A stretch of 64,000 nt of DNA from Halapricum hydrolyticum (lineage in GTDB: Archaea > Halobacteriota > Halobacteria > Halobacteriales > Haloarculaceae): assembly GCA_025517565.1 (NCBI GenBank), contig JAOPKD010000010.1, positions 26,014 through 90,013 on the forward strand, written 5' to 3'. The position numbers and the translations under genes were made by a program. Below are positions 54,743-63,843 of this stretch, in pieces. The notes below the pieces were generated by a model. It saw nothing but the letters and a program-made list of their open reading frames with translations, did not search any database and was not told where the DNA came from. Every line of letters begins with the position of its first letter. Position 1 is the stretch's first letter.

Positions 54743-55597
54743 ATGAACTACGAGGCCGAACTCGACGCGGCGATCCGGGCCGCGGCCGTAGGAATGGAAG
54801 CCATGGGCGCCGAGCGCGGCGACCTCCGCGATGTCGGCGGAACCGAGACCAAATCGAGCGTCAACGACATGGTGACGGCGGCCGACCGAGCCAGCCAGGA
54901 CGCCATCCTCGAGGTGCTGAAGTCCACGTTTCCCGACGATAGCGTCGTCGGCGAGGAGGGAACCGGTGAGCAGTACAGCGGCGACGGCCGGGAGTGGATC
55001 GTCGATCCGATCGACGGGACGGCCAACTTCGCGGTCGGCTTTCCGTACTATTGTGTCTCGATCGCGCTCGCCGTCGACGGCCTCGTGCAGGTCGGGGTCG
55101 TCGCCTCGCCCCCGCGGGCACTCGATCGACTCTGGTACGGCGTCCGCGGAGCCGGGGCGTTCGTCCACCACGGGGTCGACGGGGTGGACGACGCGGACGA
55201 CCTCGACGGCACGTCCCTCGCGGTCAGCGACCGTGACGCACTCCCCGGTGCGGTCGTGTTCGGCCGGTTGAGCGAGCGCGACGCTGGCGTCCGGGCCATC
55301 GACGAAATCACAGTCCGGGGGATCCTCGACCGGGACGGCCAGTTCCGCCGACCGGGAAGTGCCGCGATCAACCTTGCGCAGGTCGCGGCGGGCCACGCAG
55401 ACGGCTACCTCATCCTCTCGATCCAGGAGTGGGACGTCGCGGCCGGGGCCTTGCTGGTCGAAGAGGCCGGCGGGACCGTGCGCCGCCGTCCGTCCCGGAT
55501 CGAGGAGGGGTCGATCGAGATCGTCGCGTCGAACGGCTCGATCCAGGCCGATCTCGAAGCGGTCGCTGCCGAGGCGATCGAACAGGCCGAAGAGTAA
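54743..55597 (+). CDS. Inositol monophosphatase family protein
   Basis: 284 residues. Motifs VVGEEG (about 70), WIVDPIDGTANF (about 86-97) and IQEWDVAAGALLVEEAGG (about 230-247) are present with acidic metal ligands. It differs from the copy at 9104-9892 and carries a longer middle loop (HHGVDGVDDADDLDG). Possible roles: inositol-1-phosphate or fructose-1,6-bisphosphate dephosphorylation. Converges closely with the amylase gene (6-bp gap). Confidence 0.9.
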   Translation: MNYEAELDAAIRAAAVGMEAMGAERGDLRDVGGTETKSSVNDMVTAADRASQDAILEVLKSTFPDDSVVGEEGTGEQYSGDGREWIVDPIDGTANFAVGFPYYCVSIALAVDGLVQVGVVASPPRALDRLWYGVRGAGAFVHHGVDGVDDADDLDGTSLAVSDRDALPGAVVFGRLSERDAGVRAIDEITVRGILDRDGQFRRPGSAAINLAQVAAGHADGYLILSIQEWDVAAGALLVEEAGGTVRRRPSRIEEGSIEIVASNGSIQADLEAVAAEAIEQAEE

Positions 55598-55603
55598 CGC
55601 GCT

Positions 55604-56899
55604 TCACGCAGGTGCGTAACAGACCCAGCCCTTCGCCGGAACAGTCAGCTCGACCCAGCCGTCCTCGTCGGTCTGGATGTCTTTCCCGGTTTCAGTGTAG
55701 TCTTTCAGCGTGGTTTCCTCCCAGCCGGTGTAGACCCACTCCGTACGCGGACAGTCGGCCTTGTTGATCCCCGTCAGGAGGTTCCGGTAGCGCTCGTGGA
55801 CGAACAGGTCCCGATCGGCGTGTCTGATGAACTGCTCACCGCTGGCGAGCGTGCGCTTGATCCAGACGAGATTCGACAGCCACTCGGCGTCGTACTCGAT
55901 GCCCTCGGCCGTGGCGTGGTTGCTGTAGACGAACGGGTAGCCGGGTGCCGTGAGGATGAACGCATACGCCAGCCGTGAGAGTTGTGGTGGCCCCTCGTCG
56001 TGGTTGGCGACAAAGGTCACGGCACGATCGGGGTCGCGCCCGAGCAACGAGTCCTCGTGCTGGAGTGTCCCCTCCAGCCAGCGGAAGTCGCCGCCCTCGT
56101 GGAAGGCATCGTGCATCGTGAAAAAGAGCGGGTAGTCGAACGCGCGCATTCCCGTGTCGGTGTAGGCCTGCAGGAAGTCGGTATCGCCGTCGAAGACCTC
56201 GCCGACCCGGAAGAAGTCGTGCTGGTCGGCCCACTCGTTGAGGAACTCCTCGAAGTACCACATCGGGACGTGCTTGGCTGCGTCCCAGCGAACCCCGGCA
56301 CAGCCGGTCTGGGCGATCTTCTCGACGTACGCCCGGAGATGGCGGGTAACCTCGGGGTTCGTCTGATCGAGGTCCCACAGATCGAACAGTTGCATCGTTG
56401 TCCGACCGCCCTCGTGGGGGTGGTGGTAGTAGTCGGGATCGTCGAGGTGTGCGTAGGTGTCGTCGCCCGGAGCGTCCGTGGCCGTGTGGTTGACGATCGC
56501 GTCGATGTAGACCTCGACCTCGCCGGTCTGGACGCTGGCGAGTTGCTCGACCATCTCCTCGAACTCGTTTTCGGTGCCGAGCGGCGAGTCCCAGGTGAGG
56601 TGATCCCGGGGGTTGTACCCGTTGCTGTCGGGCGTGTTCGGCTCCATCGGCGGCTGGACCCACACGGCGCTGTAGCCCGCGCGAGCGATGCGATCGGCCT
56701 CGCTGGCGATCCGGTTCCAGTGGTCGCCGTCCGGTCCCAGATCATCGTCGTAGTCGAAATACTGGAGCCCGACGGGTTCGCCCGTGGTTGGAGTCCGCTC
56801 GTCGACGAGCGGGGCGCTGACGGGGAGACTCGCCGCGTCCGCCGCGTCCCAGTCACTCGCTTCGTCCGACACTGCCGTGCCCTGTCTATCCCTGTGCAT
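55604..56899 (-). CDS. GH13 alpha-amylase family protein, cytosolic
   Basis: 431 residues from the ATG at 56899; another in-frame ATG at 56938 would add 13. No signal peptide is present. Conserved GH13 regions: DAIVNHTA, GVRWDAAKHVP (nucleophile Asp), RVGEVFDGD (acid/base Glu), and FVANHDEGPP (third Asp). The C-terminal beta domain is short, ending PAKGWVCYAPA. A DPDYYHH-containing loop is in place of calcium-binding domain B. The substrate could be maltodextrins or trehalose inside the cell. Confidence 0.85.
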   Translation of the reverse strand: MHRDRQGTAVSDEASDWDAADAASLPVSAPLVDERTPTTGEPVGLQYFDYDDDLGPDGDHWNRIASEADRIARAGYSAVWVQPPMEPNTPDSNGYNPRDHLTWDSPLGTENEFEEMVEQLASVQTGEVEVYIDAIVNHTATDAPGDDTYAHLDDPDYYHHPHEGGRTTMQLFDLWDLDQTNPEVTRHLRAYVEKIAQTGCAGVRWDAAKHVPMWYFEEFLNEWADQHDFFRVGEVFDGDTDFLQAYTDTGMRAFDYPLFFTMHDAFHEGGDFRWLEGTLQHEDSLLGRDPDRAVTFVANHDEGPPQLSRLAYAFILTAPGYPFVYSNHATAEGIEYDAEWLSNLVWIKRTLASGEQFIRHADRDLFVHERYRNLLTGINKADCPRTEWVYTGWEETTLKDYTETGKDIQTDEDGWVELTVPAKGWVCYAPA

Positions 56900-57294
56900 G
56901 AGTTTGGTGCCCCGAGCGCGGATATCGGGGTATGTCATCAACCTACGTACCGAGGGGCATATATGTCTTTCATCAATTATCTATACTTATTCGGATGGAA
57001 AAACCCGCATAGCGTCGTGCGGATGTCTGACGCAATGTCGCTCTCTCTGTGCGCCCGGGCCGCGTTCTCCTAGGATCAACGACAAGTTGAGGGAACGAGC
57101 ACGCACGGGTCGTCGTCGCGATATCCGGAAGAGGGCCGAGGGCCAGACGGCAGGGATGGGGGACAGTTTCGCCCCGTTTTTGTACCATGAGCTTCGACGC
57201 GATGGCTGCGGAGTTCGAGACTGGCAGGGATGGGGGACAGTTTCGCCCCGTTTTTGTACCAGGGCGGCAAACAACCCGCCATGGAGCGTGTCCG
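56900..57294. other. Divergent gap, amylase / antiporter, with duplicated element
   Basis: About 395 bp between the divergent amylase and antiporter starts. AT-rich around 56950-57000 (tatatgtctttcatcaattatctatact), a likely amylase promoter. It contains two copies of a 39-bp element nearer the antiporter. The short frames here are not conserved in type. Confidence 0.45.
57149..57261 (+). repeat. 39-bp perfect direct repeat upstream of the antiporter gene
   Basis: Copies at 57149-57187 and 57223-57261 are identical over 39 bp: GGCAGGGATGGGGGACAG, then TTTCGCCCC, then GTTTTTGTACCA. GGGG and CCCC can pair around a 9-nt loop, followed by T5, like an intrinsic terminator or attenuator. The copies are 74 bp apart, so any coding frame differs between them. 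They end 34 bp before the antiporter ATG. Confidence 0.9.
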
Positions 57295-59190
57295 ATGAGT
57301 GCTGGAGCGGCAACGCTGATCGCGCTCGTTGCAGGCATCATCGCGCTGGGCGTCCTCGCACAGTTGCTCTCTGCCCGGCTGCAGCTCCCGAGCATCATTT
57401 TCTACATCTTCGCCGGGCTCGCGCTCGGCCCGGCCGCCGAGCTGATCCTCGGCACACGGATCATTTCGCTGTCGACGTTCGGCGGCGAGGAGACCCTGTC
57501 GGCGGTCGTCGGGCTCGCGGTCGCGATTATCGTCTTCGAGGGGGCATTCCACCTGCAGATCGATCGGATCCGCGAGGCGCCGACGGCGTCATTCCGGCTG
57601 GTCACAGTCGGCGCGGCGATCGCGCTGGTCGGGACGGCGCTGGCCGTTCATCTGGTCTATCCCGAGGTCGGCTGGGGGATCTCGTTTCTGATCGGGGCAC
57701 TGCTCGTCGCGACCGGCCCGACCGTGATCGCGCCGATCCTGCAGGTCGTCCCCGTTCGCGATCGGGTGGCGGCCACGCTCGAAACGGAGGGGATCGTCAA
57801 CGACGTGACCGCGGCGATCCTCTCCGTCGTGGTCTTCAAGGTGATCGTCATCCAGGGCGAGACGCCGGCCGACATCTTCACCGAGTTCACGGCACGTCTC
57901 GGTCAGGGACTGCTCGTCGGCGTGATCGTCGCCGGCGTCGTCTACTACCTCCTGCGATACGTGGATCTCTCCCCCGGCGACGCGCCGCGCAACGCGCGGC
58001 TGCTCGTGCTCGCCGGGGCGCTGGTCGCGTACGCCGGTGCGGACTTCCTGGCCGGCGAAGCCGGTGTGGCTTCCGCCGCGACGGCCGGCTTTCTGCTCGG
58101 GAACGCCAACGTCCCCTACGAGGAAGACATCGTGGACTTCAAAGGCGACGTCACGCTGCTGGTCCTGTCGTTCGTGTTCATCATTCTCGCCGCGCTGCTG
58201 GAACTGGACGCGCTTGCCGACGTCGGATTGCCCGGGTTGCTGGTCGTGGCCGCGATCGCGCTGGTGATCCGGCCGCTGCTGGTGCTCGTCTCGCTGGCCG
58301 GCGATCGATTTACCGTCAGCGAGAAACTGTTCGTCGGGTTCGTCGGTCCGCGCGGCATTATCCCGGCGTCCGTGGCCACGTTGTTCGCCATCCAGTTACA
58401 GGCGCAGGGGGCCGTCCACGACGCGAACGTGCTGCTCGGCGTCGTGTTCCTCGCTATCTTGCTGACGGCCGTCTTCGAGGGCGGTCTGGCGCGGTACATC
58501 GCGGAATACCTGGACGTGATACCAATGCGAGTCATCATCGTCGGAGGCGGGAGAGTGGGCCGTGCGCTCGCCGACCGCCTCGAAGAACGCGGAGAGAACG
58601 TCGTACTGCTCGAACGCGACGAGACAGTCGTCGAACAGGCACGCAACCAAGGCTACACCGTCGAACACGGTGACGGCACTGACACCGACGTACTCCGGTC
58701 GGCTGGAGCGAACGCTGCGAAGATCGTCGTCGCTGCGACAGGTGACGACGACGCGAACCTGCTGATCTCTCAGCTAGCGTCCTCGAAGTTCGACGTCGAG
58801 AACGTCATCGCGCGAGCGAACAACCCCGACAACGTCGAACCGTTCGAGGAACTGGGCGTGCAGACGATCTCCTCGTCGCTGGCGATCGCCTGGGCGATCG
58901 ACAACCAGATCGAGCGCCCTGCTCTCTCGCACTGGATGACCGATCTCGATCGAGTCGGGGACGTTCAGGAGGTCGAACTCAGGAACCCGGCGCTGTTCGA
59001 TCGTCCCGTCCTGGAGATCGGACCGGAACTGCCGGACTCCTGTCTGATCGCACTGGTCTACCGCGACGGCGAGGCCGTCGTCCCGACGGCAGACTACACG
59101 ATCCATAAGGGCGACCGACTCACGCTGCTCGGCCGGACCGAAGCAGTCCGCGAGGGGATGGCGCTCTGTCGGGGCGAAACCGAACGGTAG
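57295..59190 (+). CDS. Na+(K+)/H+ antiporter with TrkA domains
   Basis: 631 residues from the ATG at 57295; an in-frame ATG at 57187 would lie in the repeat element. About twelve membrane helices cover 1-400 in the CPA1/NhaP2 pattern, with ATGPTVIAP and GFVGPRGIIPASVA. A TrkA-N Rossmann domain starts at about residue 411 (MRVIIVGGGRVGRALADRL) and TrkA-C ends the protein (DSCLIALVYRDGEAVVP). NAD(H) or nucleotides probably regulate exchange. Important for ion balance in a halophile. Confidence 0.92.
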   Translation: MSAGAATLIALVAGIIALGVLAQLLSARLQLPSIIFYIFAGLALGPAAELILGTRIISLSTFGGEETLSAVVGLAVAIIVFEGAFHLQIDRIREAPTASFRLVTVGAAIALVGTALAVHLVYPEVGWGISFLIGALLVATGPTVIAPILQVVPVRDRVAATLETEGIVNDVTAAILSVVVFKVIVIQGETPADIFTEFTARLGQGLLVGVIVAGVVYYLLRYVDLSPGDAPRNARLLVLAGALVAYAGADFLAGEAGVASAATAGFLLGNANVPYEEDIVDFKGDVTLLVLSFVFIILAALLELDALADVGLPGLLVVAAIALVIRPLLVLVSLAGDRFTVSEKLFVGFVGPRGIIPASVATLFAIQLQAQGAVHDANVLLGVVFLAILLTAVFEGGLARYIAEYLDVIPMRVIIVGGGRVGRALADRLEERGENVVLLERDETVVEQARNQGYTVEHGDGTDTDVLRSAGANAAKIVVAATGDDDANLLISQLASSKFDVENVIARANNPDNVEPFEELGVQTISSSLAIAWAIDNQIERPALSHWMTDLDRVGDVQEVELRNPALFDRPVLEIGPELPDSCLIALVYRDGEAVVPTADYTIHKGDRLTLLGRTEAVREGMALCRGETER

Positions 59191-59636
59191 TCTACGCCGA
59201 TTGGTCCGTCAGCGGTGTGGTGTCCGCTCCATCGCCCAGAATACACAGTTCTTGCTGTTTGTGATAAAATATTAGATTTGATCGGACCGAGATAAGATAC
59301 TGAACCAGCAATATTTGCGCCAGATTACTGGCTGGGACGGGCGCGCGCACCGAAATTCTCCCTCGTATCGGAGATTCTAGTCGGCCGCCGGTTGACAAAC
59401 GTCCATATTTCCCCGGGAATACCCGTAGAGATATTGACGTCCGATACCCTTATACACATATTATTCTGCCCAATATTGGACGATCGTCTACCAACACCTC
59501 TCAATTTTATCGATCTTGGTGGCAATCCTTATGTACCAGTCTTTCTATGGGCTCACCCGTGAAGCGCAAAACGAACGTAGCAAGAATCGTCGAGAAGTTG
59601 GACGAAGAACAATCAAAAATCGATATAGACTGAAAT
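59191..59636. other. AT-rich intergenic region upstream of amt
   Basis: 446 bp with much lower GC than neighbours. CCAATATTGG (59470-59479) is a perfect 10-bp palindrome. A 28-codon frame at 59547-59633 (MGSPVKRKTNVARIVEKLDEE...) ends four bases before the amt ATG; it has no known relative. Promoters for nitrogen control would be expected here. Confidence 0.45.
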
Positions 59637-60974
59637 ATGATCGAAGCAATACCACTACAGGTCGAACCAAGCGCGATCACTGATGCCGTCAACCAGACGT
59701 GGATTCTGACGGTCTCGTTCCTGATCTTCTTCATGCACGCCGGTTTCGCGATGCTGGAGGCAGGTCAGGTACGGGCGAAGAACGTCGCTAACCAGTTGAC
59801 GAAGAACTTGCTGACCTGGAGCGTCGGCGTCACGGTGTTTTTCTTCATCGGGGTCGGAATCTCCGGGCTCGTCGGCGGCGATCCGTTCACCGAGTCGTTG
59901 CCGTACCTCGCTGACGACCCCAGCGGATACATCGGCTGGCTGTACGGCGCGGTTTTCGCCATGACGGCGGCGACGATCGTCTCCGGGGCGGTCGCTGGCC
60001 GGGCGAGACTACGCGCATACGTCACGTACACGTTCCTGCTGGCGGCGATCATCTACCCTGTCGTCACGGGGATCACCTGGGCGGGCGCGTACATCCAGGT
60101 CGGCGACGCCGTGTTCCACGACTTCGCCGGCGGGATGATCGTCCACGGGATGGGCGGCATCGCTGGCCTCACTGCGGCGTGGATCCTCGGACCGCGCATG
60201 GATCGCTACAACGCTGACGGGTCGGCCAACGTCATCCCCGGCCACTCGCTGACCTTCGCCGTCCTCGGGACGTTGATGTTGGCCTTCGGCTGGTACGGAT
60301 TCAACGTTGGGACGGCCGCGGCGATGTACGAGACTGAAGCGGGACTGATGGCGTTCAACGGCGCAGTGCTGGGACGAGTCGCGATGGGAACGACGATCGC
60401 CATGGCCGCCGGCGCGATGGGCGCCGGACTGGTCGCCTGGCTCAGGACCGGCAAGGTCGACACGCTGTACGTCGCGAACGGCCTGCTTGCTGGCCTCGTC
60501 GGCATCACGGCCATCCCTGACACCACCCACTACCTCGGTGCGCTCCTGATCGGCGGAATCGCAGGCGCACAGCTTCCGATCGTCTTCAGCTTCGTCGAGA
60601 AACGCATGAAAATCGACGACGTGTGTGCCGTCTTCCCGGTCCACGGCAGTGCCGGGATCATCGGCACGCTCGCGTTTCCGTTCGTCCACTACGATCTGGG
60701 CGTTCCGCTCGCTGAAGCGGCACTCACGCAGCTGCTCGGCGTCGTCGTGATCGCGGCCTGGACGGTCGGTGCCACGGCAGTCGTCTGGTACGCCCTGAAG
60801 GCGGCCGGTCAGGCCCGGGTCACGCCCGAACACGAGCGTGACGGACTGGACATCTCCGAGCACGGCGTCGACACCTACCCCGAGTTCGGTGACGAGGAAG
60901 GCGTTGTCGCTGACGGCGGCCGCGTCCGAACCGACGGTGGGGTCCGCTGCACCACGCGAGGTGATTCCGAATGA
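59637..60974 (+). CDS. amt: Ammonium transporter
   Basis: 445 residues with eleven helices. Amt signatures are [32 protein letters not shown] start, [17 protein letters not shown] (about 160-176) and [17 protein letters not shown] (about 324-340), the latter with one of the twin histidines. A polar C-terminal tail with [11 protein letters not shown] is the part GlnK contacts. It overlaps glnK by four bases, as is usual, so the two respond jointly to nitrogen supply. Confidence 0.95.
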   Translation: MIEAIPLQVEPSAITDAVNQTWILTVSFLIFFMHAGFAMLEAGQVRAKNVANQLTKNLLTWSVGVTVFFFIGVGISGLVGGDPFTESLPYLADDPSGYIGWLYGAVFAMTAATIVSGAVAGRARLRAYVTYTFLLAAIIYPVVTGITWAGAYIQVGDAVFHDFAGGMIVHGMGGIAGLTAAWILGPRMDRYNADGSANVIPGHSLTFAVLGTLMLAFGWYGFNVGTAAAMYETEAGLMAFNGAVLGRVAMGTTIAMAAGAMGAGLVAWLRTGKVDTLYVANGLLAGLVGITAIPDTTHYLGALLIGGIAGAQLPIVFSFVEKRMKIDDVCAVFPVHGSAGIIGTLAFPFVHYDLGVPLAEAALTQLLGVVVIAAWTVGATAVVWYALKAAGQARVTPEHERDGLDISEHGVDTYPEFGDEEGVVADGGRVRTDGGVRCTTRGDSE

Positions 60975-61324
60975 GCGACACTGACATCAAGATGGTCGTC
61001 GCGATGATCCGGCCCGACAAACTCGGAGACGTCAAGAAGGCGCTGGTCGAGGCTGGCGCGCCCTCGCTGACGGTCACGAACGTCTCGGGTCGTGGCTCCC
61101 AGCCCGCGAAGAAAGGCCAGTGGCGCGGCGAGGAGTACGTCGTTGATCTCCACCAGAAGGTCAAAATCGAGTGCGTCGTCGCCGACACGCCCGTCGAGGA
61201 CGTCGTCGAGGCGATCAAAGACGGTGCGCACACCGGCGAGAAAGGCGACGGGAAGATCTTCGTCATGCCCGTCGAGAGCGCCGTCCAGATCCGAACCGGC
61301 AAGGAAGGCCCCGAGGCCGTCTGA
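60971..61324 (+). CDS. glnK: Nitrogen regulatory PII protein GlnK
   Basis: 117 residues. T-loop [19 protein letters not shown] with the conserved Tyr, B-loop [14 protein letters not shown] (about 88-101), and C-loop [10 protein letters not shown]. It senses 2-oxoglutarate and ADP/ATP and blocks Amt by inserting the T-loop. Starts in an ATGA overlap with amt. Confidence 0.95.
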   Translation: MSDTDIKMVVAMIRPDKLGDVKKALVEAGAPSLTVTNVSGRGSQPAKKGQWRGEEYVVDLHQKVKIECVVADTPVEDVVEAIKDGAHTGEKGDGKIFVMPVESAVQIRTGKEGPEAV

Positions 61325-61349
61325 TCGACCGAGTGACGGGGCCGTGACC

Positions 61350-61835
61350 ATGACATCGACCGACGTCGACGCCGATGGACTGTCGGAGCTGGACGACGAC
61401 GACCGGGCGGTGCTGGAGGCACGGATCCGCGACGCCCGGACCGACGCCGAGACGATCGCTGTCGAGACGGGGATCGCGGCCGATCGCGTCGAAGCGAAGC
61501 TCACCCGTCTCGAAGATGCCGGTGTGATCGACGGCTACACGACCCGCCTCGACTACGGGGCGCTAGGATACGACGTGACGGCCCTGTTCCGGCTGTCGGT
61601 CGCCGACGATTCGGCGCTCGACCGCCTCCGGGACGACCTGCGGTTCGTCGCGCTCTACGCGGTGACCGGTGGTGACGACGCCGTCGCGATCGGGAAGTTC
61701 GGCGACACTGACGCGCTCAATACGGTCGCCACCGAACTGCTGACCGACGACGCCGTCCGCTCGCTGACCGTCACTGTCGTGCGGGACGTGCTCCGGGAGT
61801 TCGAGCCGACTGTCCCCGACGGGGAACTCCCCTGA
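61350..61835 (+). CDS. Lrp/AsnC-family transcriptional regulator
   Basis: 161 residues from the ATG at 61350. The N-terminal HTH (DAETIAVETGIAADRVEAKLTRLEDAGVI, about 32-60) is in the AsnC pattern, and the C-terminal RAM-like ligand domain follows (YDVTALFRLSV... VALYAVTGGDDAVAIGKF). It lies 25 bp after glnK and is probably co-transcribed with amt-glnK, suggesting a nitrogen or amino-acid regulator. A 60-bp repeat array follows its stop. Confidence 0.85.
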   Translation: MTSTDVDADGLSELDDDDRAVLEARIRDARTDAETIAVETGIAADRVEAKLTRLEDAGVIDGYTTRLDYGALGYDVTALFRLSVADDSALDRLRDDLRFVALYAVTGGDDAVAIGKFGDTDALNTVATELLTDDAVRSLTVTVVRDVLREFEPTVPDGELP

Positions 61836-61836
61836 T

Positions 61837-61988
61837 CCGGACCGCTCGCGAGTCGGCCGTCGTCACCTCATGACTCCCGGCTGGACAACTCGCACACGAG
61901 AGTACTCGCGAGCCGGCCGTCGTCACCTCATGACTCCCGGCTGAGCTACTCGCGGACGAGACCGCTCGTGAGCCGGCCGTCGTCACCT
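61837..61988. repeat. 60-bp tandem repeat, about 2.5 copies
   Basis: Three starts at period 60 (near 61841, 61901 and 61961), with the core GAG(T/C)CGGCCGTCGTCACC identical apart from single changes; the first two copies share CTCATGACTCCCGGCTG. It fills the space between the Lrp-type gene and hemL, both on the plus strand. Confidence 0.9.
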
Positions 61989-62017
61989 TCTTTCCACTCT
62001 GGTCCGAACCACCCTCC

Positions 62018-63352
62018 ATGAACCACGACGAGTCACGCGACCTGTACGACCGTGCACTGTCGGTCATGCCCGGCGGGGTCAACTCCTCGGTCCGGGCGAC
62101 TCGCCCCTACCCATTCTTCGTCCAGAAGGGCGACGGCGGCCACGTGATCGACGCCGACGGCAACCGCTACATCGACTTCGTGATGGGCTACGGCCCGCTC
62201 CTGCTCGGCCACGACCTCCCCGAACCGGTACAGGCTGCGGTCCAGCAGCGGGCCAGCGAGGGGCCGATGTACGGCGCACCCACCGAAGTCGAGGTCGAAC
62301 TCGCGGAGTTCGTCGCTCGGCACGTCCCCAGCGTCGAGATGGTTCGGTTCGTCAACAGCGGGACCGAGGCGACTGTCTCGGCCGTCCGTCTCGCCCGCGG
62401 CTACACCGGCCGCGATAAGATCGTCATCATGGAGGGGAGCTATCACGGCGCCCAGGAATCGACGCTGGTCGACGGCGAACGCGACGACACTGCCCCTTCC
62501 AGTCCGGGCATCCCCGAGAGCTTTGCCGAACACACCCTGACTGTCCCGTTCAACGACGAGACTGCCATCCACGAGGTCTTCGAGGAACACGGCGAGGACA
62601 TCGCCGCGGTGCTCACCGAACCGATCCTGGGCAACCACGGCATTGTCCACCCTGTCGAGGGCTACCACCAGACGTTACGCGAGTTGACCGACCAGTACGG
62701 CGCGCTGCTGATCTTCGACGAGGTCATCACCGGCTTCCGCGTCGGCGGCCTCCAGTGTGCCCAGGGGAAGTTCGGAATCGACCCCGACATCACGACGTTC
62801 GGTAAGATCGTCGGCGGCGGCTTCCCGGTCGGCGCGATCGGCGGGAAAAGCGAGATCGTCGAACACTTCACGCCCGCCGGCGACGTGTTCCAGTCGGGGA
62901 CGTTTTCGGGTCACCCCGTGACGATGGCTGCCGGCCTCGAAACGCTGCGGTACGCCGCCGAAAACGACGTGTACGACTATGTCAACGATCTGGGCGAGCG
63001 GCTGCGCTCCGGGATCGCCGACATCCTCGAGGATCAGGCACCGAGCTACACAGTCGTCGGGACCGATTCGATGTTCAAGGTGATCTTCACTCGCGACGGC
63101 GCGTTCGGCGAGGAACACTGCGAAAGTGGCTGCACCCAGGACCCGACCTGTCCGCGCTACGAGCACTGTCCGAAAAACGGCGCGGACGTCGATCGCGCCG
63201 AGACCGAACGCTGGGAGCGCCTGTTCTGGCCCGCGATGAAAGACGAGGGGATTTTCCTGACGCCCAACCAGTTCGAATCGCAGTTCGTCTCTGCTGCACA
63301 CACCGCTGACGACGTCGAACAGGCGCTGGAAGCCTACAAGCGCGTGCTGTGA
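62018..63352 (+). CDS. hemL: Glutamate-1-semialdehyde 2,1-aminomutase
   Basis: 444 residues. PLP lysine in [15 protein letters not shown] (about 267), FDEVITGFR (about 238) and [14 protein letters not shown] are HemL features. Between about 370 and 390 is a short cysteine-rich insert ([17 protein letters not shown]), apparently common in haloarchaeal HemL; it might bind metal. It makes 5-aminolevulinate for haem and cobalamin, fitting the cobalamin block elsewhere in the window. Confidence 0.95.
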   Translation: MNHDESRDLYDRALSVMPGGVNSSVRATRPYPFFVQKGDGGHVIDADGNRYIDFVMGYGPLLLGHDLPEPVQAAVQQRASEGPMYGAPTEVEVELAEFVARHVPSVEMVRFVNSGTEATVSAVRLARGYTGRDKIVIMEGSYHGAQESTLVDGERDDTAPSSPGIPESFAEHTLTVPFNDETAIHEVFEEHGEDIAAVLTEPILGNHGIVHPVEGYHQTLRELTDQYGALLIFDEVITGFRVGGLQCAQGKFGIDPDITTFGKIVGGGFPVGAIGGKSEIVEHFTPAGDVFQSGTFSGHPVTMAAGLETLRYAAENDVYDYVNDLGERLRSGIADILEDQAPSYTVVGTDSMFKVIFTRDGAFGEEHCESGCTQDPTCPRYEHCPKNGADVDRAETERWERLFWPAMKDEGIFLTPNQFESQFVSAAHTADDVEQALEAYKRVL

Positions 63353-63413
63353 GACCTCGCCGCAGAAATCTCCGTTCGGCTTCAGGTTGGTCTCGCAATC
63401 GGTCGCGCTCCTC

Positions 63414-63495
63414 ATACGGATGATTGTACGTCTGTTCCGTATCGACCGCCCGAAGTGGGGCGATCGGAGCGGTAAACCGTTACAATAATCCGTAT
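63414..63495. terminator. Long-range inverted repeat between convergent hemL and the small membrane gene
   Basis: ATACGGATGATTGTA (63414-63428) and TACAATAATCCGTAT (63481-63495) pair over 15 positions with one mismatch, with 52 nt between them. A weaker inner pairing (ATCGaCCGCCC with GGGGCGAT) extends the structure. The right arm reaches the stop of the minus-strand gene. A bidirectional terminator or a small repeat element. Confidence 0.55.
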
Positions 63496-63731
63496 CACTC
63501 GAAGAGGTACGCGTCGAGTTCCCCGATCGCGATCGCGCCCGCGACGGCGAGTAGCGCAGCCCCGACTGCGAGCAGTCCCACTGCGACGGCGATGTTGGCC
63601 TCTGCCATCAACGTCGCTACACCCGCGACGACAGCCAGGAAACCCGTCGCAAGGACGATCGCGAAAACGACCGACCGCTGGCGGCCGTGCTTGTCCGACT
63701 CGAACAACTGTCCATCACTGAGTTCGGCCAT
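63495..63731 (-). CDS. Small membrane protein, two helices
   Basis: 78 residues. A polar, basic N-terminus (1-20) and two hydrophobic segments (about 21-43 and 47-70) joined by a short loop, with a short acidic end. Family known only as a haloarchaeal type. Converges on hemL. Confidence 0.65.
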   Translation of the reverse strand: MAELSDGQLFESDKHGRQRSVVFAIVLATGFLAVVAGVATLMAEANIAVAVGLLAVGAALLAVAGAIAIGELDAYLFE

Positions 63732-63843
63732 GGTCGGCGGTACACAATCATCTGTGAATAATGTTGGGGGATCGATTCGTCGTGTTGTCAGACTATTCCG
63801 GCCCCTGAACTATAAGAGCGACTCGGCCGTTGATGGACACGCA

